From CAYZHM01 sp964478225 (lineage in GTDB: Bacteria; Pseudomonadota; Alphaproteobacteria; Micavibrionales; Micavibrionaceae): DNA of 64,000 nt. Below the pieces are notes generated by a model that was given only the letters and a program-made list of their open reading frames with translations, ran no database searches and had not been told where the DNA came from. This document shows, one piece after another, positions 1-8,313 of this stretch. The translations under genes and the position numbers were made by a program. Numbering within the stretch: position 1 is the stretch's first letter; the number at the start of each line of letters is the position of its first letter. The stretch spans positions 372,001 through 436,000 of the forward strand of contig CAYZHM010000001.1 in NCBI GenBank assembly GCA_964478225.1, given 5' to 3'.

Positions 1-1467
1 TATGACCGGATAAGATTGTGCCGTGAAAAACAATCCTTTTTTGGTGGCGTCTTTTGAGATGCGAACGGCGTCATAATAATCGCCCATGTCCGATGCGATC
101 TGAGCAGCGAATAGATAGGATTTTGGGGTTTTGTCCTTGTCAGCGAATGCTTTTAAAAATTTACTTCTTTCATCACGCATTCCTGATTCATGAAAAAGTT
201 TGGCCGCTCGAACCAATTCATCCTGATTAAAGTTCTGAATGTCCGCGGAAGTCAGATCCGGGGGGGCAGCAAAGCTCAGTGCTGTTTGAATGCCCAACTG
301 TGCGCCGGCTGTTTGGCCATAGAACGTTGTTTGGAAACGGGCGGCGCGGTTGTACCACTCCCTTGCGACTTCGGGCTGACCGAGGGCACCGGCTGCCCGG
401 CCCGCCCAATATGCACCACGGGATTTGCTGAGCGGGGTTTCAACATTGTTGTAGAGGCGTTCAAAATGCTCGAGGGCACTGGCCGGTTTGCTTGTATACC
501 GCAGCGCCAGCCATCCAGCCATGAATTCGGCTTGTGCGAAACCAAGACCGTCCTTTTGTTTATGAGCCTTGGCCAGGTTATAGGCCTTTAAATACTGCCC
601 GTTTTCTATCAAACGACGGATGATGATATGACGTTCTTGCCACCATGCCTCAGGATTTGAAACCAGTCTCATATCCGGTTCTTTGTTGAGAATTTCAATT
701 GCGCCGTCATCAAGATCTTTTTTACGGCGCCACCGCAGTCTTTCGAAAAGCAGGCCCGGATCATTTTGTAGACGCGCCGGCACCTGAGCCAACGCTGCGT
801 TTACATCAGGTTTTTGTTCGGCCAAAGCAATGCGGGCTTCAGTCAGTTGCAGATAATCAGGGCCGAGAACCCCGGCAACGCCCCGGGCGTTTGAATATTG
901 TTCCTTATCGATCAGGTTATCGAGCCGTCTGCGGTGCGCGCTCATATCGATGTGGTTGTGGTATTTGGTGTAGAGTTTTTTCTGGTCGTTGCGTGTTAGG
1001 GGTTTATCAACCCACCATTCAGCAATTAAGGCCTTTGCCTTATCGGTCTGGCCGAGAGCCAAAAGAGAATCTGCGTAGATGAAAAAGCCGCGTGTGGACA
1101 ATGGAGGGTTTTCGTTGAACCAGCTGACTGCGTCCTTAGCGCGCATGCTGGACGACATAAGGTCTTCGGCCTTGAGTTTGATCTCTTTTATGTCGGGCCA
1201 GGCCGGATTATCACGGATGAATTGTGAGATTTCGCTGTATTTGATTGTCTTGGTCGGGGCCTTTTTGTAATAAAACCAATCATAAAGTTTGACGGCCAGG
1301 GGATCTGAAGAACGGGAAAGAAGCTTGGCAGCGGCTTCCATTTTCCCTTGCTTTAACGCCTGAATCCCTTGGATTGTGGTGTTTTGCGAGGCGGTTGCCG
1401 GCCCGGACAGTAATAAACATGCCAATAAAAGCAAAGATAAGAGACGATGGCTCCTCTTTTCTTGCAT
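1..1467 (-). CDS. slt: Soluble lytic murein transglycosylase, N-terminal part (runs off the window)
   Basis: The reading frame is open from the ATG at 1467 to base 1 (489 codons) and has no stop, so the C-terminal part lies outside the window. It starts with a hydrophobic signal peptide (LLSLLLLACLLLSGPATA) and continues as an alpha-helical, TPR-like superhelix typical of the Slt70 U/L domains, with recurring tryptophans and 'YWAGRAAGALG'. Family knowledge: such proteins cleave glycan strands in the periplasm to 1,6-anhydromuropeptides; the catalytic SLT domain would be in the missing part. In-frame upstream ATGs at 1509 and 1515 are possible, but 1467 gives the better signal peptide. It is divergent from dapA. 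Confidence 0.85.
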   Translation of the reverse strand, partial: MQEKRSHRLLSLLLLACLLLSGPATASQNTTIQGIQALKQGKMEAAAKLLSRSSDPLAVKLYDWFYYKKAPTKTIKYSEISQFIRDNPAWPDIKEIKLKAEDLMSSSMRAKDAVSWFNENPPLSTRGFFIYADSLLALGQTDKAKALIAEWWVDKPLTRNDQKKLYTKYHNHIDMSAHRRRLDNLIDKEQYSNARGVAGVLGPDYLQLTEARIALAEQKPDVNAALAQVPARLQNDPGLLFERLRWRRKKDLDDGAIEILNKEPDMRLVSNPEAWWQERHIIIRRLIENGQYLKAYNLAKAHKQKDGLGFAQAEFMAGWLALRYTSKPASALEHFERLYNNVETPLSKSRGAYWAGRAAGALGQPEVAREWYNRAARFQTTFYGQTAGAQLGIQTALSFAAPPDLTSADIQNFNQDELVRAAKLFHESGMRDERSKFLKAFADKDKTPKSYLFAAQIASDMGDYYDAVRISKDATKKGLFFTAQSYPVI

Positions 1468-1541
1468 CGTGCGGTGCAAGCGGATAGATTGGCGTTTTAT
1501 ACTGTGCATATACATGTATTGATACTAGGGAAATATTAAGA

Positions 1542-2414
1542 ATGTTTAAAGGCTCTATCACCGCTTTAATCACACCTTTTCAGCAAGGAGAGATTGATTG
1601 GAAAGCGTTTGAAAATTTGGTTGAATGGCAGATTGCGGAAGGATCGCATGGTCTTGTTCCTTGCGGCACGACTGGGGAGTCACCGACGCTTAGTCATGAC
1701 GAGCACCGCGCTGTGATCAAGCGTTGCATTGAGATTGCAAACAAGCGTGTTCCAGTTATTGCTGGGACGGGTTCGAATTCGACGGCGGAGGCCATTGCGC
1801 TGACCCAGAATGCCAAGAAAGATGGGGCGGACGCGGCTTTGGTTGTCACCCCCTATTACAACAAGCCGACGCAGGAAGGTTTGTATCAGCATTTTAAGGC
1901 CATTCATGATGCGGCGGATTTGCCGATTGTTATTTACAATATTCCGGGGCGCTGCGTGATTGATATGAGTGTTGATACGATGGCCAGGCTGGCCAAGCTT
2001 AAGAATATTGTCGGGGTTAAGGATGCGGCAGGCGATCTGGCGCGGCCCGTCCACACACGATTGGCGTGTGGTGCTGATTTTTGCCAGCTTTCCGGGGATG
2101 ATGACACGGCGCCGGCGTTTTTGGCTCAAGGCGGGGTTGGTGTGATTTCGGTTGTTTCGAATATTGCTCCGAAGCTTTCTGCGCAGATGCAGGAGGCCTG
2201 GATAGCTTGTGATATGAAGACTTTCACTGCGATACGGGACCGGTTGGCGCCGGTGATTAAGGCGATGTTCTGCGAGACGAACCCTGCGCCGGTGAAATAT
2301 GCGGCAAGTTTGATGGGGAAATGCACGGACGAAGTGCGGTTGCCGCTGGTGCCTGTTTCGGAGGCGTCGCGTGACCGCGTGAAGGATGCGATGAAAACTG
2401 CCGGGCTTTTGTAA
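1542..2414 (+). CDS. dapA: 4-hydroxy-tetrahydrodipicolinate synthase
   Basis: DapA condenses pyruvate with aspartate semialdehyde, the first committed step of the diaminopimelate/lysine pathway that feeds peptidoglycan and protein synthesis. The 290-residue length is normal. Visible motifs are GTTGES at residues 42-47 (pyruvate-binding threonines), the 'IYNIPGR' segment with catalytic Tyr132, and 'VGVKDAAGD' with the Schiff-base Lys160, matching Tyr133/Lys161 of the E. coli enzyme. It is followed after 3 bp by the ACT-domain gene and then smpB, so the three probably share a transcript. Confidence 0.97.
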   Translation: MFKGSITALITPFQQGEIDWKAFENLVEWQIAEGSHGLVPCGTTGESPTLSHDEHRAVIKRCIEIANKRVPVIAGTGSNSTAEAIALTQNAKKDGADAALVVTPYYNKPTQEGLYQHFKAIHDAADLPIVIYNIPGRCVIDMSVDTMARLAKLKNIVGVKDAAGDLARPVHTRLACGADFCQLSGDDDTAPAFLAQGGVGVISVVSNIAPKLSAQMQEAWIACDMKTFTAIRDRLAPVIKAMFCETNPAPVKYAASLMGKCTDEVRLPLVPVSEASRDRVKDAMKTAGLL

Positions 2415-2417
2415 TTT

Positions 2418-2825
2418 ATGAACGGCGAAAAAAATCTGCAAAAACTTATCGCTGGAATGAATCCTAGACTTCGTGACACAGAGTATGTTTTTGCGACTGC
2501 TGATATTACGTGGGCTAGTATTGCAGATTTTGATCCGGTTTGTGCTTTTCAAGAAAAAGAAGGTAAAACCCTCATCCTGGAAAAGCACAAAGCGGAAAAA
2601 GCCGGAATTTCTTATAACTACACTTGCAGAATGATTACGTTGGAAATCCATTCCGCCCTGGAAGCCATGGGATTCTTGGCTTCTATTACGCAGAGGCTGG
2701 CAGAAAATAATTTGAGCGTTAATGTTGTTTCCGGTTATTATCACGACCATTTATTTGTGGCCAAGGATAGTGTGGCGCAGGTTATGAGTTTGTTGAATAT
2801 GATGGTTCAAGAACATAATGGTTAA
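2418..2825 (+). CDS. ACT-domain protein (COG3602-like)
   Basis: The 135-residue protein resembles the small stand-alone ACT-domain family COG3602: an N-terminal half of the type 'YVFATADIT..IADFDPVCAFQEKEG' and a C-terminal ACT-like half with 'HSALEAMGFLASITQRLAENNLSVN' and 'YYHDHLFV'. ACT domains usually bind amino acids as allosteric sensors; no catalytic domain is attached and the ligand cannot be told. It begins 3 bp after dapA and overlaps smpB by 8 bp, so translational coupling is likely. A link to lysine/DAP control is only contextual. Confidence 0.75.
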   Translation: MNGEKNLQKLIAGMNPRLRDTEYVFATADITWASIADFDPVCAFQEKEGKTLILEKHKAEKAGISYNYTCRMITLEIHSALEAMGFLASITQRLAENNLSVNVVSGYYHDHLFVAKDSVAQVMSLLNMMVQEHNG

Positions 2826-3312
2826 AAAGAAAGACAAAAAATCGGGACTGATTTCAACGAACCAGACGGTGGCGGACAATAAGCGTGCGCGGTTTGAGTA
2901 TGCGATTGAGGAGAAGTTCGAGGCCGGGATTATGCTGGCGGGGACGGAAGTGAAATCGCTGCGGCATGGGCAATGCTCGATCAATGAGGCGTATGTCGGG
3001 CCGAAGGGCTCGGAGATCTGGGTTTATAATATGAATATTCCGGAGTATACGCAGGCGGCGGGCGCATTACAGCATGAGCCGCAGCGGGCGAGAAAATTGC
3101 TGCTCCATAAGAAGGAAGTTCATAAATTGCTAGGCTCGGTGAAGCGCGAGGGCTATACGATTGTGCCGCTGCGGGTGTTTTTTAACGGACGCGGATTGGC
3201 AAAGCTTGAAATTGCTTTGGCAAAAGGCAAGAAACTCCATGACAAGCGCGAAACCAGCAAAGAGCGCGAATGGGGCAGACAGAAACAGCGCTTGCTGAAG
3301 GAAAAGGGCTGA
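2818..3312 (+). CDS. smpB: SsrA-binding protein SmpB
   Basis: SmpB binds tmRNA and delivers it to stalled ribosomes in trans-translation. The 164-residue protein has the family signatures: 'ARFEYAIEEKFEAGIMLAGTEVKSLR' near the N terminus, 'AYV..KGSEIWVYNMNIPEY', 'RARKLLLHKKE', and a basic tail 'GKKLHDKRET...REW' that folds in the ribosomal decoding centre. The start overlaps the ACT-domain gene by 8 bp. The tmRNA gene itself is not visible here. Confidence 0.97.
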   Translation: MVKKKDKKSGLISTNQTVADNKRARFEYAIEEKFEAGIMLAGTEVKSLRHGQCSINEAYVGPKGSEIWVYNMNIPEYTQAAGALQHEPQRARKLLLHKKEVHKLLGSVKREGYTIVPLRVFFNGRGLAKLEIALAKGKKLHDKRETSKEREWGRQKQRLLKEKG

Positions 3313-3328
3313 AAAAGTGGGCCCAAAA

Positions 3329-3345
3329 ACCGGACTTAGTCCGGT
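3329..3345 (+). terminator. Short hairpin after smpB, possible terminator
   Basis: ACCGGAC (3329-3335) pairs with GTCCGGT (3339-3345) around a TTA loop, 17 bp after the smpB stop. The following bases (GTTTCTTTC) are only moderately T-rich, so a Rho-independent terminator is plausible, not certain. Confidence 0.45.
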
Positions 3346-3410
3346 GTTTCTTTCAACTTAGTGGCCTTTTTCCCTGTTTTTAATTGAAACTGCTTTATTA
3401 AAGTTCGAAC

Positions 3411-3437
3411 GGGGACACATTAGTTTAATGTGTCCCC
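3411..3437. repeat. Perfect 12-bp-arm palindrome, REP/MITE-like or bidirectional terminator
   Basis: GGGGACACATTA (3411-3422) and TAATGTGTCCCC (3426-3437) are perfect inverted arms around GTT, followed on the plus strand by AGTTTTGG. It lies between the convergent smpB and the minus-strand gene at 3468. Palindromes ending in GTGTCCCC recur in repetitive extragenic elements of many bacteria, so this may be a mobile REP unit; only one copy is in the window. It could equally end transcription from both sides. Confidence 0.55.
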
Positions 3438-3467
3438 AGTTTTGGCTGTTATTTTTATTAAGACCTT

Positions 3468-3821
3468 TTACTTCATTTGGGTAATTAGCCAAGAAATTAA
3501 AACAGCCGTTCCGACTGATGAAATCCATCCTAGAAATTTAGTGATGAAAGTGGATAATCTATGTTTGGGAGATTTTTTATAAAGTTCTCTTTCTATGCTC
3601 TCTAAAAGAAATCTGCCTGAAAGCGTTATCTCTACGCCAATATACTCTTTTCCACTAAGGTTGCTGCAATTAATTGCCTTCAAATATCCTCTATCATGCA
3701 GCTCTTCGAAAACATTTAATTTGGGAAACGATATCGCGTTAATTTTTGGCGGGAGATTGTTTTTTGATGCTGAATCAAGAACCTCTTTGTAATCTTTTAA
3801 TATAGAAGAACTACTTTTCAT
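3468..3821 (-). CDS. Small winged-helix-like protein with C-terminal membrane anchor, 3 bp after recA
   Basis: No recognised family. The 117-residue product has a soluble N-terminal part whose 'LNVFEELHDRGYLKAIN...GVEITLSGRFLLESIE' pattern looks like a winged-helix (helix-helix-wing, 'L-T-x-x-G' type), a basic stretch, and a C-terminal hydrophobic helix 'FLGWISSVGTAVLISWLI' fitting a tail anchor. The ATG is 3 bp beyond the recA stop, with AAGGAGAG embedded in the last recA codons as its ribosome-binding site, so it is very probably co-transcribed with recA. This is where recX often sits, but the sequence does not look like RecX. Confidence 0.6.
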   Translation of the reverse strand: MKSSSSILKDYKEVLDSASKNNLPPKINAISFPKLNVFEELHDRGYLKAINCSNLSGKEYIGVEITLSGRFLLESIERELYKKSPKHRLSTFITKFLGWISSVGTAVLISWLITQMK

Positions 3822-3824
3822 TTT

Positions 3825-4991
3825 TTAACTCTCCTTCTTTTTGGATTTTTTTGCAGCGGGTGCGTCGTCGCCATCATCACCTAACGGGGCGTCATCCTCC
3901 ATCCCTTCGGAATTTGGATTATCGTCGTTTTCAGCACCGGTCAGGAGCGCATCAGCAACAAGGCCGGCATTCGCCCGAATTTTTGCCTCTATTTCTTTTG
4001 CGATTTCAGGATTTTCTTTCAAGAAGGTTTTTGAGTTTTCTCGGCCTTGTCCGATGCGTTGCTCGCCGTAGGAGAACCAGGCGCCTGATTTTTCAATAAA
4101 GTTTCCTTTTACGCCAAGGTCAATCAATTCGCCGAGTTTGGAAATGCCTTCGCCATACATAATGTCGAATTCGATTTGGCGGAATGGCGGAGCCATTTTG
4201 TTTTTGACGACTTTGACTCGGGTCTGGTTACCGACCACTTCTTCTTTTTCCTTGATGGAGCCGATGCGGCGGATATCAAGACGAACGGAGGCGTAGAATT
4301 TTAGCGCGTTTCCGCCGGTCGTGGTTTCGGGAGAGCCGAACATCACGCCGATTTTCATACGGATTTGGTTGATGAAAATGACGACGGTGTTGGATTTGGA
4401 GATTGAGCCGGTCAGTTTGCGCAACGCCTGCGACATCAAGCGGGCCTGGAGGCCGACGTGGGTGTCGCCCATTTCGCCCTCAAGTTCGGCGCGGGGCACA
4501 AGCGCGGCGACAGAGTCGACGACGAGCACATCAATGGCGCCGGAGCGAACCAACGTATCAGTGATTTCGAGCGCCTGTTCACCGCCGTCCGGTTGTGAGA
4601 TCAAGAGATTGTCAACATCAACGCCAAGCTTGCGGGCGTAGGTTGGGTCGAGAGCGTGTTCGGCATCAACGATGGCGCATGTGCCGCCGGCTTTTTGAGC
4701 TTCGGCGATCACTTGCAGGGCCAGTGTTGTTTTACCAGAGCTTTCAGGACCGTAAATTTCGGTGATACGGCCACGTGGCAGGCCGCCAATTCCAAGACCG
4801 ATATCAAGGCCGATTGAACCGGTGGAGATTGCGGCAACGGTTGGAAGCCCCTGCCCGTCGGAATTGAGTTTCATGACGGAGCCTTTGCCGAAGGCACGCT
4901 CGATTTGCGAGAGTGCGGCGTCTAGGGCTTTTTGTTTGTCGGAAGCATTTGCGTGCATGTCGTTGTCTTTTCTTAATGGTGTAACGCTCAT
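3825..4991 (-). CDS. recA: Recombinase A
   Basis: RecA forms the nucleoprotein filament for homologous recombination and triggers LexA self-cleavage. Walker A GPESSGKTT is at residues 81-89; 'ALKFYASVRLDIRRIG' and the C-terminal acidic tail followed by KKSKKKES are typical. The start at 4991 (MSVTPL) is chosen because AAAAGGGGA lies just upstream; an in-frame ATG at 5033 would add 14 residues but lacks such a site. Length from this start is 388 residues. An SOS promoter lies about 80-130 bp upstream. Confidence 0.97.
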   Translation of the reverse strand: MSVTPLRKDNDMHANASDKQKALDAALSQIERAFGKGSVMKLNSDGQGLPTVAAISTGSIGLDIGLGIGGLPRGRITEIYGPESSGKTTLALQVIAEAQKAGGTCAIVDAEHALDPTYARKLGVDVDNLLISQPDGGEQALEITDTLVRSGAIDVLVVDSVAALVPRAELEGEMGDTHVGLQARLMSQALRKLTGSISKSNTVVIFINQIRMKIGVMFGSPETTTGGNALKFYASVRLDIRRIGSIKEKEEVVGNQTRVKVVKNKMAPPFRQIEFDIMYGEGISKLGELIDLGVKGNFIEKSGAWFSYGEQRIGQGRENSKTFLKENPEIAKEIEAKIRANAGLVADALLTGAENDDNPNSEGMEDDAPLGDDGDDAPAAKKSKKKES

Positions 4992-5071
4992 TGGTAGTCC
5001 CCTTTTATTGGCATAGTTATTATTGTGTTGCAATGATTGGTGCTGGTACGCAGAAGTGATCTTGTGGGTTA

Positions 5072-5122
5072 AAGATATTCACCTTTTGTTCTCACGTCAA
5101 CAAAAAAGAACGAAAAAAGAAC
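5072..5122 (-). promoter_or_regulatory. recA promoter with alphaproteobacterial LexA (SOS) box
   Basis: Read on the minus strand, GTTC-TTTTTTC-GTTC (5122-5108) is an exact GTTC-N7-GTTC direct repeat, the known LexA operator form of Alphaproteobacteria. Just downstream are TTGACG (5100-5095) and TATCTT (5077-5072) with a 17-bp spacer, a good sigma-70 promoter. LexA bound here would overlap or abut the -35 region. Confidence 0.85.
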
Positions 5123-5327
5123 ATTTTGTCGGGAAGAGAGCGGATTGCGATGGTTTCCAATGGTTTCGGGCATTGGAAATTTTGTGCCTTTTATTAAAAG
5201 ACATGGGCGCCCATGGTAGGTGCGCTGTAACTTCGAAGGTGTGATTCTGACTCTTCGCCGTTGACTAGGATGCAAGCAACACCCATCGACTTCGTCACCA
5301 GAACCTCACGGCTAGCTTGTTTTGATG
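5123..5327. other. Remainder of the recA upstream intergenic region
   Basis: This completes a gene-free stretch of about 336 bp between recA and the gene ending at 5328. I see one 14-bp perfect palindrome CATGGGCGCCCATG (5202-5215) and no convincing gene, tRNA or terminator. Confidence 0.4.
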
Positions 5328-5771
5328 TTAGGATATAATTCCTATTTTGTCAAGGGAATTTTTACGTGGTTTGATTTCCCAAAACCAAAAGAAAGTTGAA
5401 GCGAAAAACGCGCAAACAAATCCAAAAGGCAATATTGTTGGGGCGTTGGTATCTCCAAATAAAAATTGAATTATGATGTATGGGATTAACCAAGTGAGTT
5501 GACCAATAAGTATCCAATACCAATAAAAGAATATTTTCTTACGAATGGATATAAGAGTGGCGAGGAGGCCCCATAGAGTTATAGGTATTATTGCAGCAAG
5601 AGAACCAATAAACATTCCAACTTGTAGAACTGTTATTAATCCTAACAGAAAGCCTTTCTTATGAATTTCTCCATCTAAAATTGCGATAGCTGTAAAAGCA
5701 CAAGGTAATAGTATGGCTAAACTTAATAAAGCTGAGATATATAGTTTCGTTAAAATTTTGAGATAATACAT
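5328..5771 (-). CDS. Hypothetical four-helix membrane protein downstream of cckA
   Basis: Not recognised. The 147-residue protein has four hydrophobic segments (about residues 8-32, 42-70, 80-103 and 114-131) separated by short loops, with a basic C terminus (KPRKNS). Its start codon overlaps the cckA stop by one base, so it is the last gene of the fliQ-fliR-flhB-cckA transcription unit and is probably translationally coupled. Its AT-rich composition differs from cckA, which may mean a later arrival. Confidence 0.6.
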   Translation of the reverse strand: MYYLKILTKLYISALLSLAILLPCAFTAIAILDGEIHKKGFLLGLITVLQVGMFIGSLAAIIPITLWGLLATLISIRKKIFFYWYWILIGQLTWLIPYIIIQFLFGDTNAPTILPFGFVCAFFASTFFWFWEIKPRKNSLDKIGIIS

Positions 5772-8272
5772 TATTCCTCCAGAACTTCCTTCACTTTAGA
5801 AGCGAGGCCTTTGAGTGTGAAAGGTTTGGGGAGGAAGTATGTGTTTTTGCCCATATAGCCTTTGAGTTTGTCTTCGGTGTAGCCGGACATGAAGATCACT
5901 TTTAAGTCGGGGTTATGCTGGCGGATGCGTTGGGCCAATGTCGGGCCGTCCATGTGCGGCATGACAACGTCGGTTACCAGAAGATCGAGATGTTTATTGG
6001 TTTGAGATTCCATCAGAGACAGAGCCGATTCTCCGCTGTCGGCTGTGAGGACTTCGTAACCCTTGTTGCCGAGCGCGCGTTGCGAGAACATACGGACGGC
6101 GTCTTCATCTTCGACAAGGAGGATGCGTTCGGTTCCAGTGAGATCGCGTGTGGGTTCGTCTTCCGGTGTTACGGATTTCACGTCCTCAGCTTCCACTTCA
6201 GTTGAACGCGGAAGATAGATGAAGAAGGTTGTCCCCTTCCCTACGACGCTGTGGACGTCGAGAAAGCCACCGGTTTGGCGGATGATGCCGTAGACTGTGG
6301 CGAGGCCGAGGCCCGTTCCGTGGCCGACTTCTTTGGTTGTGAAGAAGGGTTCGAAAATGCGTTTGATGTTGTCCTGAGGGATGCCGCAGCCTGTATCCGA
6401 GATTTTGATGAGCGTCCATTCGCCGATAGGAAGTTCTTCGGAGACGAGTTCACGCGGCTTTTTGTTGCTATGGTTTTCGGTTTCGATTTTGAGCGCGCCA
6501 ACCCCCTCCATCGCGTCGCGGGCGTTGACCGCCATGTTGATCAAGACCTGTTCGATCTGGCCTTCGTCGACTTTGACGAGGCCGAGATCGTGGCCATGGA
6601 TGAGATCAAGATCGATGCTGGCGCCGATGAGGCGGCGGAGAAGATGAGAGACTTCAGTAAGAATATCGGTGATGTCCTGAACTTTCGGGCGCAGGGTTTG
6701 CTGGCGCGAGAAGGCCAATAATTGGCGCACGAGGTTGGCGGCACGGTTGGAGTTTTGTTTGATTTGCATGATATCCGCAAAAGACGGATCGCCCGGTTTG
6801 TGGCGGAGCAAGAGCAGATCAGAGAACCCGATGATCGCGGTCAGCAGGTTGTTGAAGTCGTGAGCAACGCCGCCGGCAAGCTGCCCGATGGCCTGCATTT
6901 TTTGCGATTGCACGAATTGTTCTTCCAGCGATTTTTTCTCGGTGACGTCGATGAAATGGAGGACGATGTTCTGGCCTTCGCTGAAACGCTGGGCGTACAT
7001 CTGGGTCATGGCCTGGGTTCCGGGCGCGACCAATGTGATGTCGGCGGGAAGTTCGACATATTCATCGCGTTCAATGCAATCGAGAATTTGCATGACGCGA
7101 GGGCGGTCGTCTGGCGTGACGAAATCCTTGAACTGGCGGCCCTCGATGTTGCCGGTGCCGGAGCCGAGCATTGCACCGAAGGCGTTGTTGCAATCCATGA
7201 TCATGCGTTTTTTGTCGAGCTGGACAATGCCGAGGGGGGCTTCTTCGAAGAAGCGTTGGAAACGGTCTTCGGAGGCTTGCAGGGCCTTGCGCATTTCGCG
7301 TTCGGCCGTTAGATCATGGACAACGGCGCGCGTACGAACCACGCCATTCTCCTTGACGATTGCCTGGTTAACGGAGGCCAGGAATGTTTTGCCGCCTGTG
7401 CCCTTCATACGGACCTCGACGACTTGACGCGCGCGGCTGTCTTCGACCAGATCATAGGGTTTGCCATTTATAGGGGGATCGACAAGGTAGGTATGGAGCG
7501 TGCAACTCTCGAGGAGCGCGCGTAGATCCTCACCGAGCCAGCGCGCGAAGGTGGCATTCGCGAAAACGAAGCGGCCATTCTCATCGACAGAGAAGAACCC
7601 GACGGGGGCGTTGTCTGTGAAATCGATGAGTTTTTCACGCTCTTCACGGATGGCGCGTTCGACGATGTGTTTTTGCGTGACATCGTCGATGCGCCAATGG
7701 ATGTAGCCCGCGTGACTGCCGACAGGCTGGGCGTTGAGCGTAAACCAGTATTCGCGGTCATCTAATCTTGAGAATAATTCAGCGGTGTCGCTGAGGCCTT
7801 TTTCGGCTTGCTGGCGCAGGTTTTTGAAATGGAGACCGCTTTCGGGAACAGTTTCAAAAAGCTTGGAGAGAGATTGAAGATTGGGTTGGCCGAGAGTTTG
7901 GCAGAGCTGATTGAATTTCTGATTGGTGTAGACGGTCGTGCCGGCGCTGTCTGTGATTAACCGAGCGCCGCGAGAACCTTCAAGGACTTCCTTGATCAGG
8001 AGGAGTTCGCGCTGATTTCTGACGTAGTCGCGGAAGATGCGGAAAACCATGTATCCTACAGCAAGAGAGGCCACAAGCGCGAGTGAAGCGACAGTGCGCG
8101 CGAGATCGTCGGCCTTGGACATCGCGGCGATGTAGAAAAAGATTCCTGAGAAAACCGCGAAAATGATGACGACGCTCAGGCCCGCGAAATCGGCTTTTTT
8201 TTCCGGTTTGATTGGGGCGGTGTGCGTGTTTCCGTGGTGCCTGGCGATGAATTCTGAATTGTCGAGATCCAT
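5771..8272 (-). CDS. cckA: Hybrid histidine kinase CckA
   Basis: CckA is the membrane kinase/phosphatase that, through ChpT, sets phosphorylation of CtrA and CpdR. The 833-residue protein has two N-terminal TM helices (about 30-78), three PAS-type regions (about 95-200, 212-330, 335-450), a HisKA domain with His471 in 'GGVAHDFNNLL', a HATPase with N-box 'INMAVNARDAM' (578-588) and G-box 'GTGLGLATVYG' (652-662), and a receiver domain with phospho-acceptor Asp768 in 'LLVTDVVMP' and Lys in 'FLPKPF'. It follows flhB by 41 bp on the same strand. Confidence 0.95.
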   Translation of the reverse strand: MDLDNSEFIARHHGNTHTAPIKPEKKADFAGLSVVIIFAVFSGIFFYIAAMSKADDLARTVASLALVASLAVGYMVFRIFRDYVRNQRELLLIKEVLEGSRGARLITDSAGTTVYTNQKFNQLCQTLGQPNLQSLSKLFETVPESGLHFKNLRQQAEKGLSDTAELFSRLDDREYWFTLNAQPVGSHAGYIHWRIDDVTQKHIVERAIREEREKLIDFTDNAPVGFFSVDENGRFVFANATFARWLGEDLRALLESCTLHTYLVDPPINGKPYDLVEDSRARQVVEVRMKGTGGKTFLASVNQAIVKENGVVRTRAVVHDLTAEREMRKALQASEDRFQRFFEEAPLGIVQLDKKRMIMDCNNAFGAMLGSGTGNIEGRQFKDFVTPDDRPRVMQILDCIERDEYVELPADITLVAPGTQAMTQMYAQRFSEGQNIVLHFIDVTEKKSLEEQFVQSQKMQAIGQLAGGVAHDFNNLLTAIIGFSDLLLLRHKPGDPSFADIMQIKQNSNRAANLVRQLLAFSRQQTLRPKVQDITDILTEVSHLLRRLIGASIDLDLIHGHDLGLVKVDEGQIEQVLINMAVNARDAMEGVGALKIETENHSNKKPRELVSEELPIGEWTLIKISDTGCGIPQDNIKRIFEPFFTTKEVGHGTGLGLATVYGIIRQTGGFLDVHSVVGKGTTFFIYLPRSTEVEAEDVKSVTPEDEPTRDLTGTERILLVEDEDAVRMFSQRALGNKGYEVLTADSGESALSLMESQTNKHLDLLVTDVVMPHMDGPTLAQRIRQHNPDLKVIFMSGYTEDKLKGYMGKNTYFLPKPFTLKGLASKVKEVLEE

Positions 8273-8313
8273 AGAGCCTATTTTGCCATAAAGGATTGAT
8301 CAATAACAGTTTC

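Noticed and set aside
1680..2750. 356-codon open frame on the minus strand across dapA and the ACT-domain gene
   Set aside because: It is antisense to two well-supported genes, its translation is rich in Arg/His/Asn with no domain, and no ribosome-binding site or promoter supports it.
5202..5215. CATGGGCGCCCATG palindrome as an operator
   Set aside because: It is about 210 bp upstream of recA, has no promoter beside it and no second copy in the window; listed only as part of the intergenic description.
6251..7427. Several long plus-strand frames inside cckA
   Set aside because: They lie opposite the conserved kinase and PAS domains; no protein-like pattern or start signal was seen.
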